The position numbers and the translations under genes were made by a program. A stretch of 64,000 nt of DNA from the NCBI GenBank assembly GCA_020343875.1, contig CP070811.1, forward strand, positions 4,612,711 to 4,676,710, in the 5' to 3' direction. This document shows positions 16,788 to 25,453 of the stretch, one piece after another. Each line of letters starts with the position of its first letter. Position 1 is the stretch's first letter. The notes beneath the pieces were generated by a model, which saw only the letters and a program-made list of their open reading frames with translations, had not been told where the DNA came from and made no database searches. Source of the DNA: Anaerolineales bacterium. GTDB taxonomy: Bacteria > Chloroflexota > Anaerolineae > 4572-78 > NAK82.

Positions 16788-17360
16788 TTAGTGTACCACG
16801 GTGCCTATCAGATATAGGGCCGGGTAGAAGAAAACCCAGACCAGGTCTACGTAGTGCCAGTAGATGGCGCAGGCCTCAACACCCCAGTGTCGCTCGCCTG
16901 AATAATGCCCTTTGCGACCATTGTTCCAGACGATGAGGATAAAGATAATGCCGCTCAACACGTGCAGAGCATGCATACCTGTCATCCCGTAGAGCACCGC
17001 GCCGTAGGCTCCGTGCCATGGCTTGATGTGCCCGCTCCATTCAAAACCTACTACGCCGATCAGGAAAATAACGCCCAGGATAGCCGTGACCAAAAGGCTT
17101 TCGAGGAAGGTCTTGCGGTCGTCGTGCGCGATGGCCGTCTCTGCCCGGTTCATGAAGAAACTGCTGATGAGCAGGACGGCGGTGATGGTCAGGCCCAGGG
17201 CCTGATCCAGATCAGGGCGACTGTTACCCCAAAGGTAAAATCGAGCCGCCAGCAAACCACCGAATAGGAAGGCCTCGGAGATGAAGAACAACCATAATCC
17301 CAGGCGGTTGCTGCGGAGTTGTTGCTGATATGCTTCAAGGGTTGATGTGATGGCGCTCAT
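16788..17360 (-). CDS. ctaE: Cytochrome c oxidase subunit III
   Basis: A 190-residue short-form subunit III with five hydrophobic segments. Family motifs are RLGLWLFFISEAFLFGGLLA at the N-terminus, GMHALHVLSGI in the middle and ACAIYWHYVDLVWVFFYPAL at the end. Five-helix versions are typical of caa3 oxidases. Its ATG overlaps the stop of the subunit IV gene by one base (TAATG), implying coupling. Confidence 0.93.
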   Translation of the reverse strand: MSAITSTLEAYQQQLRSNRLGLWLFFISEAFLFGGLLAARFYLWGNSRPDLDQALGLTITAVLLISSFFMNRAETAIAHDDRKTFLESLLVTAILGVIFLIGVVGFEWSGHIKPWHGAYGAVLYGMTGMHALHVLSGIIFILIVWNNGRKGHYSGERHWGVEACAIYWHYVDLVWVFFYPALYLIGTVVH

Positions 17361-17725
17361 TAGTGTCTCTCCTCAGACCAAACACGGGTTACGTGCATAA
17401 AGTATTGCACAATCAGCCCCGCCTTGAACAAGCCAAGGATGAGCAAGATAACCACCGAAGACCAGGCAACACCTACCACGTACTCCACGGCGGTCAACAC
17501 GGCCAGGCCAGCCAATATGATCGCTCCCAGGCGATAGGCAGAAGTGCGCTTGGCCAACAGAGCCGGATCCATAGCCGGTTCTTCTATTTCCCTTTCTGGG
17601 ATGTCAAGGGGGTATTCTCGTCGAACGATTATGCCGAAGAAGGCCAAGCTGCCTCCCAACATAAGAATTCCCACCAGTATCGAAAGTCCGGTTAAAACCA
17701 GGCTGGCTTGAGTGATGCTTATCAT
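17360..17725 (-). CDS. ctaF: Cytochrome c oxidase subunit IV (caa3, CtaF-like)
   Basis: A 121-residue protein with an N-terminal membrane helix, a polar segment with PLDIPEREIEEPAMDPALL, and two further helices ending in LFKAGLIVQYFMHVTRVW. That last motif marks prokaryotic subunit IV. AGGAGA precedes the ATG. The order here is subunit I, IV, III, so IV comes before III. The extra N-terminal helix makes it slightly longer than the minimal two- to three-helix family form. Confidence 0.85.
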   Translation of the reverse strand: MISITQASLVLTGLSILVGILMLGGSLAFFGIIVRREYPLDIPEREIEEPAMDPALLAKRTSAYRLGAIILAGLAVLTAVEYVVGVAWSSVVILLILGLFKAGLIVQYFMHVTRVWSEERH

Positions 17726-17739
17726 AGGCTATCTCCTGT

Positions 17740-17772
17740 CAAACGTAATGCGTGGGATGTAAAGCGTAACAT
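17740..17772. repeat. Degenerate ACGTAA-type repeat between coxA and subunit IV genes
   Basis: The 51-base gap holds AAACGTAATGCG, then GGATGTAAAGCGTAAC, built from the same ACGTAA/GCGTAA units as the inverted repeat at 13204-13257. I read it as a decayed copy of a dispersed intergenic repeat inside the oxidase operon. No stem of useful length is visible. Confidence 0.35.
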
Positions 17773-17776
17773 ATGT

Positions 17777-19666
17777 TTATTCAGGCGCACCAGATGCACC
17801 GACCGGGCTCATTCTGGCGTACACCGAGCCGGGCAGACCATAATCGTAGGGCTCACCCACGATGACGACGGGCCTGGCATAGCTTTCCTCCGGGATAGGG
17901 GAGGGAATCTGCCATTCCGGTGAGCGGGATCTCCAGGGATTGGATTCGGCTACCTCTTGTGATCGTGCGCTGGTGATCAGATTGTAGAGCATAATCAGTA
18001 CCGAGAACGCGATCACGAAGCCGGCGATGGTGATCAACAATTGGCCGGTGTCGATGCCCAGAGCCGGGTCGTAGTCAACGATGCGTCGTCGCATGCCCAG
18101 CAGCCCAATTCGCATCTGCCCAAGGCTCTGGAGCCAGAAGCCAGGAGTCATGAGCCAGAAGTGCAGCTTGCCCAAAGTCTCGTTGTATTTGCGCCCGGTC
18201 ACCTTTGGGAACCAGTAGTAGACCGCCGCAAAGAAGGGGAAGACGAAGCCGCCGAACATGGTGGCGTGGAAGTGTCCAACCACCCAGTAGGTGTCGTGCA
18301 GGAACATGTCGGTGCTCACGGTTGCATTAGGGGGACCACTGAGACCACCAATCAGGAAAACGGAGATGGCGGCCAGCACGAAGAGCATAGGGGTGGGGAA
18401 GGAAAGCTTTCCCTGCCAGATAGTCGCCACCCAACTGAAGAACTTGACCCCGGTGGGCACGGCAACCAACATGGTGCTGAACATCATGGGCACCCGCAGG
18501 CTCGATTCGATGCCAGCAACAAACATATGATGTCCCCAAACCAGGAACCCGACCAGAGCGATGGCCATGCTGGACATAGCGATCCACTTGTAGCCGAAGA
18601 GCGGTTTGCGGGCGAATACCGGCAGTAATTCGCTGATGATACCCAGTCCCGGCAACACGAAGACATAAACCGCCGGATGCGAGTAAAACCAGAAGAGGTG
18701 CTGGAACAAAACGGGCGCCCCTGGTGTTGAGCCCAAAATGATGGCCTCATTGGTCAGACTGGGATCGAAGAAGCCCATACCCAGCAAGCGCTGCACTACC
18801 ACCATCAAGAATGAAAGGCCAATCAGCTGGGTGGCGGTCAGCTGGATGATTGAGGTGGCCAACATAGCCCATACAAAGATGGGCATGCGGAACAAGGTCA
18901 TGCCCGGAGCGCGCATGCGCAGAGTGGTGACGATCAAGTTGACTGCCCCCAGGATGGAGGACAGGCCGATGAAGTAAACGCCCAGGAAGAAGAGTTGTAC
19001 TCCCATTGGTGCCTGAGCGCTGAGGGGCGGATAGCCGGTCCAGCCAGTGTTCCAGCCGCCGACCACCATACCGGCAAGGACCAACAATGCACCCGGGACG
19101 TTGACCCAATAGCCCAGAGCATTCAGGCGAGGAAAGGCCATATCCGAAGCCCCAATCATCAGGGGTACCAGATAGTTAGCCATGCCGCCAACCCCAAGCA
19201 GGATGGAGGCAATCATGACGATACCATGAGCGCTCATGTACGTGTTATAGGTAGCGGCATCCAGGAACTGGATACCGGAATGGGCCAGCTCAAGCCGGAA
19301 AACCATGGCCAGTGAACCGGCTACCAGTAGCAACAGGATGCCGGTGACTGTATATTGGACGCCGATCACCTTGTGACTGTAGTCCACCCCAAAATAGCGG
19401 GTCCAGGCAGGCTTGCCTTCAGGCGGGCCGTGACGCATTGGCGTTTCTTCCCCCCGCGTCCATTTGAACCAATCACTGAAGACACCAGCGCCTATTAGAA
19501 GACCAATAGCTCCGACCAAGGCACCTACCACGACAATGGGCTCGGCCTCCCAGGCTGGCCGCCCTCCGAGTAGCCGGATGACTATCACCAAACCCATACC
19601 AAGGGCTGTGCCGATGATTTGGGCGATGAGCCCTTTGACAATTCCTAGCGCGAGAACTGTTCTCAT
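17777..19666 (-). CDS. ctaD: Cytochrome c oxidase subunit I (A2-type caa3)
   Basis: A 629-residue heme-copper oxidase catalytic subunit. Visible ligands are the heme a His in YMSAHGIVMI, the CuB His and cross-linked Tyr in LFWFYSHPAVYVFVLPG, the two CuB His in VWGHHMFVAG, and the heme ligands in HDTYWVVGHFHATM. The YSHP motif replaces the D-channel Glu of A1 enzymes (GHPEVY) and places this protein in the A2 subfamily. Two additional hydrophobic segments precede the core, before DYSHKVIGVQYT. It reduces oxygen and pumps protons. AAGGAGGAG precedes the ATG. The C-terminal 70 residues after the last helix are polar and family-variable. Confidence 0.96.
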   Translation of the reverse strand: MRTVLALGIVKGLIAQIIGTALGMGLVIVIRLLGGRPAWEAEPIVVVGALVGAIGLLIGAGVFSDWFKWTRGEETPMRHGPPEGKPAWTRYFGVDYSHKVIGVQYTVTGILLLLVAGSLAMVFRLELAHSGIQFLDAATYNTYMSAHGIVMIASILLGVGGMANYLVPLMIGASDMAFPRLNALGYWVNVPGALLVLAGMVVGGWNTGWTGYPPLSAQAPMGVQLFFLGVYFIGLSSILGAVNLIVTTLRMRAPGMTLFRMPIFVWAMLATSIIQLTATQLIGLSFLMVVVQRLLGMGFFDPSLTNEAIILGSTPGAPVLFQHLFWFYSHPAVYVFVLPGLGIISELLPVFARKPLFGYKWIAMSSMAIALVGFLVWGHHMFVAGIESSLRVPMMFSTMLVAVPTGVKFFSWVATIWQGKLSFPTPMLFVLAAISVFLIGGLSGPPNATVSTDMFLHDTYWVVGHFHATMFGGFVFPFFAAVYYWFPKVTGRKYNETLGKLHFWLMTPGFWLQSLGQMRIGLLGMRRRIVDYDPALGIDTGQLLITIAGFVIAFSVLIMLYNLITSARSQEVAESNPWRSRSPEWQIPSPIPEESYARPVVIVGEPYDYGLPGSVYARMSPVGASGAPE

Positions 19667-19692
19667 ACGCTCCTCCTTACTGTTAGCAAATC

Positions 19693-19744
19693 AACAAGTC
19701 GGTAACTTAACAAGTCAACCAGTTGGATAATCTAACAGGTTGAC
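19693..19744. repeat. Short AACAAGTC direct repeats and inverted repeat between coxB and coxA
   Basis: AACAAGTC occurs at 19693-19700 and 19709-19716. GTCAACC (19714-19720) is inverted as GGTTGAC (19738-19744). It looks like an eroded microsatellite of AAGTCAAC units. The inverted part could form a weak hairpin in the coxB-coxA transcript. Confidence 0.45.
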
Positions 19745-19753
19745 TCTTGGGCG

Positions 19754-20764
19754 TTACTCTTCTCCGAGACTCTTGATGTACTCAACCAGTGCTGCAACTT
19801 CTTCTTGGGACAGAGAGTCTTTGTAGGTCGGCGGCATCACATTGGGAAACCCTTTGGTGATCTGAGCCGCCGGGTCAAGGATTGACTGCTGCAGATATTC
19901 TTCATCCACCAAGACGCTGCTGCCGTCCTCCAAGGCCTCTTGCGTACCGTACAGGCCTAGCCAAGTTGGCCCGACCCGCTGGCTACCATCGACAGAGTGA
20001 CAGCCGATGCAACCCTGCAGCTGGGCAATCTGAGCGCCCAACTCGGAACCCGTCGCTGACGGCTGGGGAGCTGTCTGCTGGGCAACCCATGCCTCAAAGT
20101 CAGCTGGCTGCATAACGTTCACCGTTGCCAGCATACTGTGGTGCCCAGTGCCGCACAGTTCGGCACAGCGGATTTTATATTGGCCTGTCTCCGTGGGTGT
20201 GACCCGCAAGGTTGTGGTCTTGCCGGGCACAGCGTCTTGCTTTACCCGAAACTCAGGCACCCAAAAGGAATGGATCACGTCGGTGGCCGTAAGCTTGAAG
20301 AGGATCTGGCGGCCTTGTGGCAGGTTCAACTCCGCCGAACTGATGCCGTATTCAGGGTAGTCGAAGCGCCACGCAAATTGTTGAGCCGTGACTTCGATCA
20401 CCATTTCGTCGGGGCTGGCTGCGGTGATGTCGGCCAGCTGCCGGGCGCCCAGAAAGGAGAAGAAAAGCACGGCAGCCAGGGGGGCTACGGTCCAGGCTAT
20501 CTCCAATTTCGTGTTCCCGTGGATGTTAGCGCCGTCGCCGGTGTCCCCACGTTTGCGTCGGAAGACGACGATGCTATATACCATAAATACTACGATTAAG
20601 GAGAATAGAAAGGCAATAACCTGGATATGCAACCCAAACAGGCGATCTACTTGCTGGCCTTCTGCACTTGCGACGGGGGGCAACAACTGTGCGCTTTCCA
20701 ATCCGAAGGTCACTATTGCGGTGACAATGGCAACCAGCACGGCGACAATGATGAAATGTCTCAT
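19754..20764 (-). CDS. ctaC: Cytochrome c oxidase subunit II with C-terminal cytochrome c domain
   Basis: A 336-residue protein. It has two N-terminal membrane helices (the first near 5-22, the second near 46-70), then a cupredoxin domain with the CuA ligands HSFWVPE and CAELCGTGHHSM. A fused class I cytochrome c domain follows (about residues 250-336), with heme-binding CIGCH and axial Met in PNVMPPTY. The fused cytochrome defines the caa3 arrangement: it accepts electrons from soluble cytochrome c and passes them to CuA. AAGGAG precedes the ATG. It is the first gene of the oxidase operon. Confidence 0.95.
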   Translation of the reverse strand: MRHFIIVAVLVAIVTAIVTFGLESAQLLPPVASAEGQQVDRLFGLHIQVIAFLFSLIVVFMVYSIVVFRRKRGDTGDGANIHGNTKLEIAWTVAPLAAVLFFSFLGARQLADITAASPDEMVIEVTAQQFAWRFDYPEYGISSAELNLPQGRQILFKLTATDVIHSFWVPEFRVKQDAVPGKTTTLRVTPTETGQYKIRCAELCGTGHHSMLATVNVMQPADFEAWVAQQTAPQPSATGSELGAQIAQLQGCIGCHSVDGSQRVGPTWLGLYGTQEALEDGSSVLVDEEYLQQSILDPAAQITKGFPNVMPPTYKDSLSQEEVAALVEYIKSLGEE

Positions 20765-20800
20765 ATTAACTCTCCTTGGTCGCGTTGGGTTAATCTTCTG

Positions 20801-21193
20801 TTACTTAGAAACACTTTCCGACGGCTCAGTGTCTGTACCCTCCCCCGCCTGCCACTGGATGGCAGTTGCCTGGATAGCTGTCATCAAGTCGTCTACTGTG
20901 GCCTGGTCCACCTGATGCCGACGGTACACCCGCATTGTTCCGTCGGTAGGGCTGATGCGAATGATTGAGGAGCAGACTTCCTCCAGCAGGCGAAAGGTGC
21001 TGCTGCGGACAATCTCTGGCCCTGCAATGAGCAACAGAACGTGGGGGCGCAGGGATTTGGCCTGGGAATAAGCCGAATCCAAGTCGCGGTACACACCTAC
21101 AATCTCTACAGCAGGGTGCTGGCCCAATGCAGCCCGGAGACCTTGGTCAAACAGCGGGTATTGTGACAGGATCATTATGTGCTTTTGGCTCAC
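20801..21193 (-). CDS. Receiver-like protein lacking the phosphoacceptor Asp
   Basis: A 130-residue protein with the layout of a receiver domain (IMILSQYPLFDQGLRAAL, then VEIVGVYRDLDSAYSQAKSL, RPHVLLLIAGPE). The essential residues are gone: the acidic pair is Ser-Gln (10-11) and the phosphoacceptor position is Ile/Ala (56-57). The C-terminus is unusual, with basic VYRRHQVDQ and an acidic tail. The GTG start at 21193 has GGAGG upstream. It lies 36 bases before coxB and could be in the oxidase operon. It may act as a phosphorylation-independent regulator or be decaying; translation signals favour a live gene. Confidence 0.65.
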   Translation of the reverse strand: MSQKHIMILSQYPLFDQGLRAALGQHPAVEIVGVYRDLDSAYSQAKSLRPHVLLLIAGPEIVRSSTFRLLEEVCSSIIRISPTDGTMRVYRRHQVDQATVDDLMTAIQATAIQWQAGEGTDTEPSESVSK

Positions 21194-21227
21194 AGGTTGC
21201 CTCCATCAAGCAGGGAGGAGGGAAAAT

Positions 21228-21250
21228 AGGGGATCTGCCGCCAATCCCCT
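21228..21250. terminator. Terminator hairpin between NarL regulator and receiver-like gene
   Basis: AGGGGAT (21228-21234) pairs perfectly with ATCCCCT (21244-21250) around a 9-base loop. On the minus strand the stem is followed by ATTTTCC, and on the plus strand by a T-run (CGTTTTTCTC), so it could work in both directions. It probably ends the kinase/regulator operon. Confidence 0.6.
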
Positions 21251-21355
21251 GCTTCGTTTTTCTCTTACAGATATATTTTACCTTATATATCTATTTTGTC
21301 CATCCTTCGAGAGGCGATTTGGTGGGTGATTTACAGACAGGCAAAGGATGAAGTC

Positions 21356-21375
21356 AGGGTGACACCGATCACCCT
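21356..21375. promoter_or_regulatory. Inverted repeat downstream of the NarL regulator
   Basis: AGGGTGA (21356-21362) is inverted as TCACCCT (21369-21375) with a 6-base spacer, and a third GGGTGA follows at about 21379. This could be a binding site controlling the receiver-like/oxidase transcription unit. No protein is identified. Confidence 0.3.
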
Positions 21376-21414
21376 AATGGGTGAGATGAGAGGTGGTCGT
21401 TTGGGGAGAGGGAC

Positions 21415-22053
21415 TTAGGAAAAGAGGCGTCGTGCGTAGGCGGCCACTTCGCTACGATTGCGCAATTCCAGTTTTTCGAGGATGCTGCGTACGTGGGTCT
21501 TGACGGTGTTTTCAGTGATCGTCAGCGCTTCGGCAATCTGACGGTTGCTGGCGCCCCGGGCCAGCAAATCGAACACATCCTGTTCTCGGGAGGTCAAGGG
21601 CAATTCAGGTGGGGGGGCCAGGACTCCTCCACTGCGCAGGGCTTTCATCAGGCGGAAGGTCATGGCTGGCGAGATCATGGCCTCGCCAGCATGTACACGA
21701 CTTATGGCCTCCAGAAGCTCATCAGCATCGGCATTCTTGAGAATGTATCCCCGCGCCCCAGCCTGGATAGCGGCAAAGAGGTTTTCTTCCTCTTCGGAGA
21801 CGGTGAGCATCAAGATGCGGGTCTGGGGCATGCGTTCTACCAAGCGTCGCGTGGCTTCAACCCCGCCAATCCCTGGCATCTTCACGTCCATCAACACCAC
21901 GTCTGGTCGCAGTTTGGGGACCAGCTGCAGGGCCTCTTCCCCGCTGGCTGCCTCGCCGATTACCTCTAATTCAGGTTCGCTATGCAATAAGCTGACCAAT
22001 CCCTGGCGGAATAGGGTATGATTGTCTACAATCAACAGGCGAATGAATGCCAT
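21415..22053 (-). CDS. NarL/FixJ-family response regulator
   Basis: A 212-residue regulator with a receiver (phosphoacceptor Asp56 in VVLMDVKMP, Thr in ILMLTVSEE, Lys in GYILKNADA). A C-terminal LuxR helix-turn-helix follows (LTSREQDVFDLLARG, SNRQIAEALTITENTVKTHV). It begins 3 bases after the upstream kinase gene ends, so they form an operon. Its position next to the oxidase cluster makes respiratory or redox control plausible but unproven. Confidence 0.9.
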   Translation of the reverse strand: MAFIRLLIVDNHTLFRQGLVSLLHSEPELEVIGEAASGEEALQLVPKLRPDVVLMDVKMPGIGGVEATRRLVERMPQTRILMLTVSEEEENLFAAIQAGARGYILKNADADELLEAISRVHAGEAMISPAMTFRLMKALRSGGVLAPPPELPLTSREQDVFDLLARGASNRQIAEALTITENTVKTHVRSILEKLELRNRSEVAAYARRLFS

Positions 22054-22056
22054 TTC

Positions 22057-23949
22057 TCACTTGCCTTTCGGTGCAGTGCCTGGTGGCTGCGTAGCATCTA
22101 AGGAGGGCGCAGTATCCAGAGGATAAGTAACTATGGGATTTGAGATACCTGCCCTGACCTGCAAGCGGGTGCCCTGGCCGGGCACGGAATGTACAGACAA
22201 TTGGCCGCCCATTGCTTCGGCTCGTTCTTGCAGGATGCGCAAGCCAAAGTGTTTGAGGGCATCTGGCGAGACCGTGTCCCGATCATATGCTTCCGGCGAT
22301 ATGCCCCTCCCGTCATCTTCTACGTCCAAGACAGTCTCTTCTGGCCCGGCCCGCAACCGAACCCAGGCGTGTTGGGCTTGAGCGTGCTGGTGTACATTGG
22401 CCAGGGCTTCCTGGACAATGCGGAACAGATGAACTTCATCTTGGGGTTGCAGACATGGCTCGCCCTCCACAACCAGAGAGACATCCAGCCCGGTACGGTT
22501 GCCAAAAGCCAGTACGTATTCATGCAGGCTTGCGAGCAAGCTCCCTCCATTCTCCGGGAACCAGCGCAAGTCCTGGATGGTCAGCCTCGCCTCAGCATAC
22601 AGGTCCTGAACGGCTTCCCTCATCTCCTGGAGCATCGCCTGAGCTTCGCCCCGTTGTTCGCGGGCCAAGAGGCGATCTACTTGCTGAATCTTGAAGTTGA
22701 GGAAGCCAAGCGACTGCGCCAGACCATCGTGAAGCTCTCGGGCCAGCCGGTTGCGCTCTTCGAGTATGGCCTGGTTTTCGAGCTCAGAGTAAAGCTGGCT
22801 GTTGCGAATCATCAGAGCTATCATACTAGAAGCCACTTTCAGGAAAGCTCGCTGGGCAGAGGTGAAGGGATGTGGGCCAGCTAGCACCAGAGCTCCCGTG
22901 GCGAGTCCTTCTGCCGTCAGGGGAATAGAAATCAGGTGTTCTGCGTTTTGAGAACTGGTGGTGGTGACTGTATCAGCATCGACTAGTGCCTGCTGGGCCG
23001 GAAAAACGAGGTGAGGGAGGGGTTCCTTCTCAGGCCAGGCGGCAATGGGAACTAATGCTGGTCTATCGCGTTCTCTTGACGTCAGAAATATGCCGCCTGC
23101 CTGAGCGTGCTGCGCCACGGCTACGTCCGCCAAGATGTGCTCCAGGGTTACCCTCAGCCCCTCCCGCAGGCTCGCAGCCTGTTCCATACGGTGCAGCATC
23201 TGCAACTCTCGTGCTCTCAGGCGAGCGTGATCCAGGGCCACTGACAACACAGATGCCATCGACTCCAGCACCTGGCGTGTGCTGGCGGACAGGTCCTGCT
23301 GCGTGAACAAATACACGTTGAGCAGTGCCAGGGGGGGACGTTCGGTGGACAGGGGCAGACAGATCACAGAGTTGGCTGTTGGCTGCAAATGTGTCTGGGG
23401 CAGGTGGAATTGCATGGGGCAGTCTTGATGGGCTGTGGCTTCCAAAGACTCACACCTGCCACAGTACAGCTCACTGCCCGCAATGACCAGCCGCGCCGCC
23501 AGAATTTCTCTCTCCTCTGCGCGCAGGCCGCGGGTACCCGCCAACGTCCATGGCCCCTCGGGCTGTTCACGCAGAATCAAGCTGGTGCCCACCGGCTGGA
23601 CAATCTGCTCAGGCATTTCCAGGGTAATGTTAATCAGCGCCTCCATGTCGGTGGCCCTGGCTGCCTGGCGGCTTATCTGGTACAGGGAATGGAGATGGGC
23701 CCTGGCTTCATCACGCTTTCGGACCCATCGAGCGAACCAGCCCAGGGCAAGCCAAATTACGAGTGGGCCGATTGTCCCATAGGGCAACACCTGCCACAAG
23801 AAATGCTGGAACCATGGGGTTGGGCTGAGCCAGGTGTGGACCAGAGACTGGTGGACCACGACCAGCAAGAAAGCAGTGATGGGCAAGATATAGCGCAGCA
23901 TTCGGGCCCTGCGGTAGAGGGGGCTGGCCCAATTGTGTGAATCCTTCAT
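22057..23949 (-). CDS. Membrane-associated GAF sensor histidine kinase (HisKA_3)
   Basis: A 630-residue kinase. Two hydrophobic segments near the N-terminus (about 18-36 and 53-72) anchor it. Two GAF-like domains follow (about 95-240 and 255-390), then HisKA_3 with the phosphorylated His in ARELHDGLAQSLGFL and HATPase_c (EALANVHQHAQA, EDDGRGISPEA, GLRILQERAEAMGGQLS). The first GAF-like part has a CGRCESLE segment and a further Cys in AHQDCPMQF, which could bind a cofactor or sense redox state. It is the cognate partner of the regulator just downstream. Confidence 0.88.
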   Translation of the reverse strand: MKDSHNWASPLYRRARMLRYILPITAFLLVVVHQSLVHTWLSPTPWFQHFLWQVLPYGTIGPLVIWLALGWFARWVRKRDEARAHLHSLYQISRQAARATDMEALINITLEMPEQIVQPVGTSLILREQPEGPWTLAGTRGLRAEEREILAARLVIAGSELYCGRCESLEATAHQDCPMQFHLPQTHLQPTANSVICLPLSTERPPLALLNVYLFTQQDLSASTRQVLESMASVLSVALDHARLRARELQMLHRMEQAASLREGLRVTLEHILADVAVAQHAQAGGIFLTSRERDRPALVPIAAWPEKEPLPHLVFPAQQALVDADTVTTTSSQNAEHLISIPLTAEGLATGALVLAGPHPFTSAQRAFLKVASSMIALMIRNSQLYSELENQAILEERNRLARELHDGLAQSLGFLNFKIQQVDRLLAREQRGEAQAMLQEMREAVQDLYAEARLTIQDLRWFPENGGSLLASLHEYVLAFGNRTGLDVSLVVEGEPCLQPQDEVHLFRIVQEALANVHQHAQAQHAWVRLRAGPEETVLDVEDDGRGISPEAYDRDTVSPDALKHFGLRILQERAEAMGGQLSVHSVPGQGTRLQVRAGISNPIVTYPLDTAPSLDATQPPGTAPKGK

Positions 23950-24058
23950 GGCACTGTTTCTCTACGTCTCCTGGCTATCCTTCCCCAACTGCTGACACCT
24001 ATAGCTACTCATTTTAACATACCTGATTGCCACTGCCAATTCTCGGATAAGGGGTATG

Positions 24059-25453
24059 CTACTTGCTGGTGATCGGGGAGGAGATGGCTTGAAGGGGCAT
24101 AGCCTGTGCGTCCCGAGCCCGCAGGTCTCGCAGGACGGGCCGGCTGCGATACCACAGCCAGGCCGTCTGGGCCAGGCTTCCAATGCCAAAGCCTGCCATG
24201 CCGATGAAAAGTCCAGTTACCTGTCCCCAGCCTACCCCGGCCGCAAGAATTGCACTGCTGGCGAGCAAGAAGATGGCAACTGCCTCGGTGATGGCGCGAG
24301 TGCGGCGCTTGTGCATAATCGCGCCCTGATACCAGCTTTGGAGCGCGTTCAGTCCTGGTATCGGCAGAGCGATCCATAGACTTAGATGCGCCATGGTGGC
24401 CAGTTGCGGTGTCAGCGCCGAAAGATGCTTAAACCACATGATTGACAGCGGTGTGCTGGCTATGGCCAGTAGCAAGAGGGTTGTCAGTATGCTCAACCAG
24501 GTGGCAAAGCGGTGTAGGCTGTGAGTCGACTTAGGCTCGTCCAGGAGCGCAACCACAACTTCGTTGTAGGCAATACCCAGGCTGCGATGCATGAAGATCA
24601 GCCCAGAGACAATCGGCCACACCGCGAGGGATTCCAGCGCCTGGGGCATACGACTCAACGCTGCACTGCCGATAGGTTGCACCAGTAAGTTCAGCAGCGA
24701 GGTCATAGCCAGGGGGATGTAAAAGGCCATCAGATCGGTGAAGGTCAGCGGCGACTCGATAGGTGCCGCCCGCTTGAGTTGATTTCGGAGCACAGGACGC
24801 ACGCACAAGCCTGAATAGATTGCCTCAATGATGACCCCGGCAATGACGGTGCTGGTGGCAACCACAATGCCAGGGATGGTACCTTGCAGATAGCCCACGG
24901 TCAGTACCACGCCATCGGCGCCCAGCCGGAGTATCGTCCCCAAGCCCACTGCTCGTGAGTGACCGAAGCGGATCAGCACGCCCTGGTTGAAGCGCCGGTA
25001 GGCGATAGCCCACGTCCAAGGTGTCATAATCATCAAGCCTACCCGGGCTGGCTCGAGAATCTCCGGTGGTGCTCCGATCACTTCTGCCACGACCACGTAG
25101 TAAAGTGGCGTAAAAGCAACCAGCACGTGGAGTGTGGTCAACAGAGCCCCCGCGCGCATCATAAAGCGACGCAACTTGAGGTACGAGTCCCAGTCCTTGC
25201 TGAGAGCGGTTGAAGCCGCCAGCAGCATAATGATGGGCGACTCGACAAGCAGCGCCAGGGGAAAGACAACCCCGCCGTAGGCCGCCAGATGGATCTTGGG
25301 TTCGGCCAGCCGGGCCACGATGGCGCTTATGGCCGGGAGTTCGGCACCCATTAGCAGCCAACTGGCGGCCAGTGGCCACCAGGTCTGCGCAACCCGCCGC
25401 AATGGTAATGATTCATGATAGGTTGAGTGGTGGCTGCCATTATATGGGTTCAA
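24059..25453 (-). CDS. Polytopic membrane protein of the MOP/ANK-like type
   Basis: A 464-residue protein with about twelve membrane helices. The segments LAASWLLMGAELPAISAIVA, GGVVFPLALLVESPIIMLL and LMIMTPWTWAIAYRRFNQG resemble bacterial relatives of the progressive-ankylosis (ANK) branch of MATE/MOP-type transporters. The substrate cannot be read; animal ANK proteins export small anions. The start is a TTG at 25453 with AGGAG 8 bases upstream. It stands alone. Confidence 0.7.
   Translation of the reverse strand: MNPYNGSHHSTYHESLPLRRVAQTWWPLAASWLLMGAELPAISAIVARLAEPKIHLAAYGGVVFPLALLVESPIIMLLAASTALSKDWDSYLKLRRFMMRAGALLTTLHVLVAFTPLYYVVVAEVIGAPPEILEPARVGLMIMTPWTWAIAYRRFNQGVLIRFGHSRAVGLGTILRLGADGVVLTVGYLQGTIPGIVVATSTVIAGVIIEAIYSGLCVRPVLRNQLKRAAPIESPLTFTDLMAFYIPLAMTSLLNLLVQPIGSAALSRMPQALESLAVWPIVSGLIFMHRSLGIAYNEVVVALLDEPKSTHSLHRFATWLSILTTLLLLAIASTPLSIMWFKHLSALTPQLATMAHLSLWIALPIPGLNALQSWYQGAIMHKRRTRAITEAVAIFLLASSAILAAGVGWGQVTGLFIGMAGFGIGSLAQTAWLWYRSRPVLRDLRARDAQAMPLQAISSPITSK

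Noticed and set aside
18041..18628. 195-codon frame antisense to coxA
   Set aside because: Composition is His/Glu/Gln-rich and unlike any family; the minus strand encodes the intact oxidase subunit I.
22189..22884. 231-codon plus-strand frame over the second histidine kinase
   Set aside because: Antisense to a well-supported HisKA_3/HATPase region, with no motif of its own.
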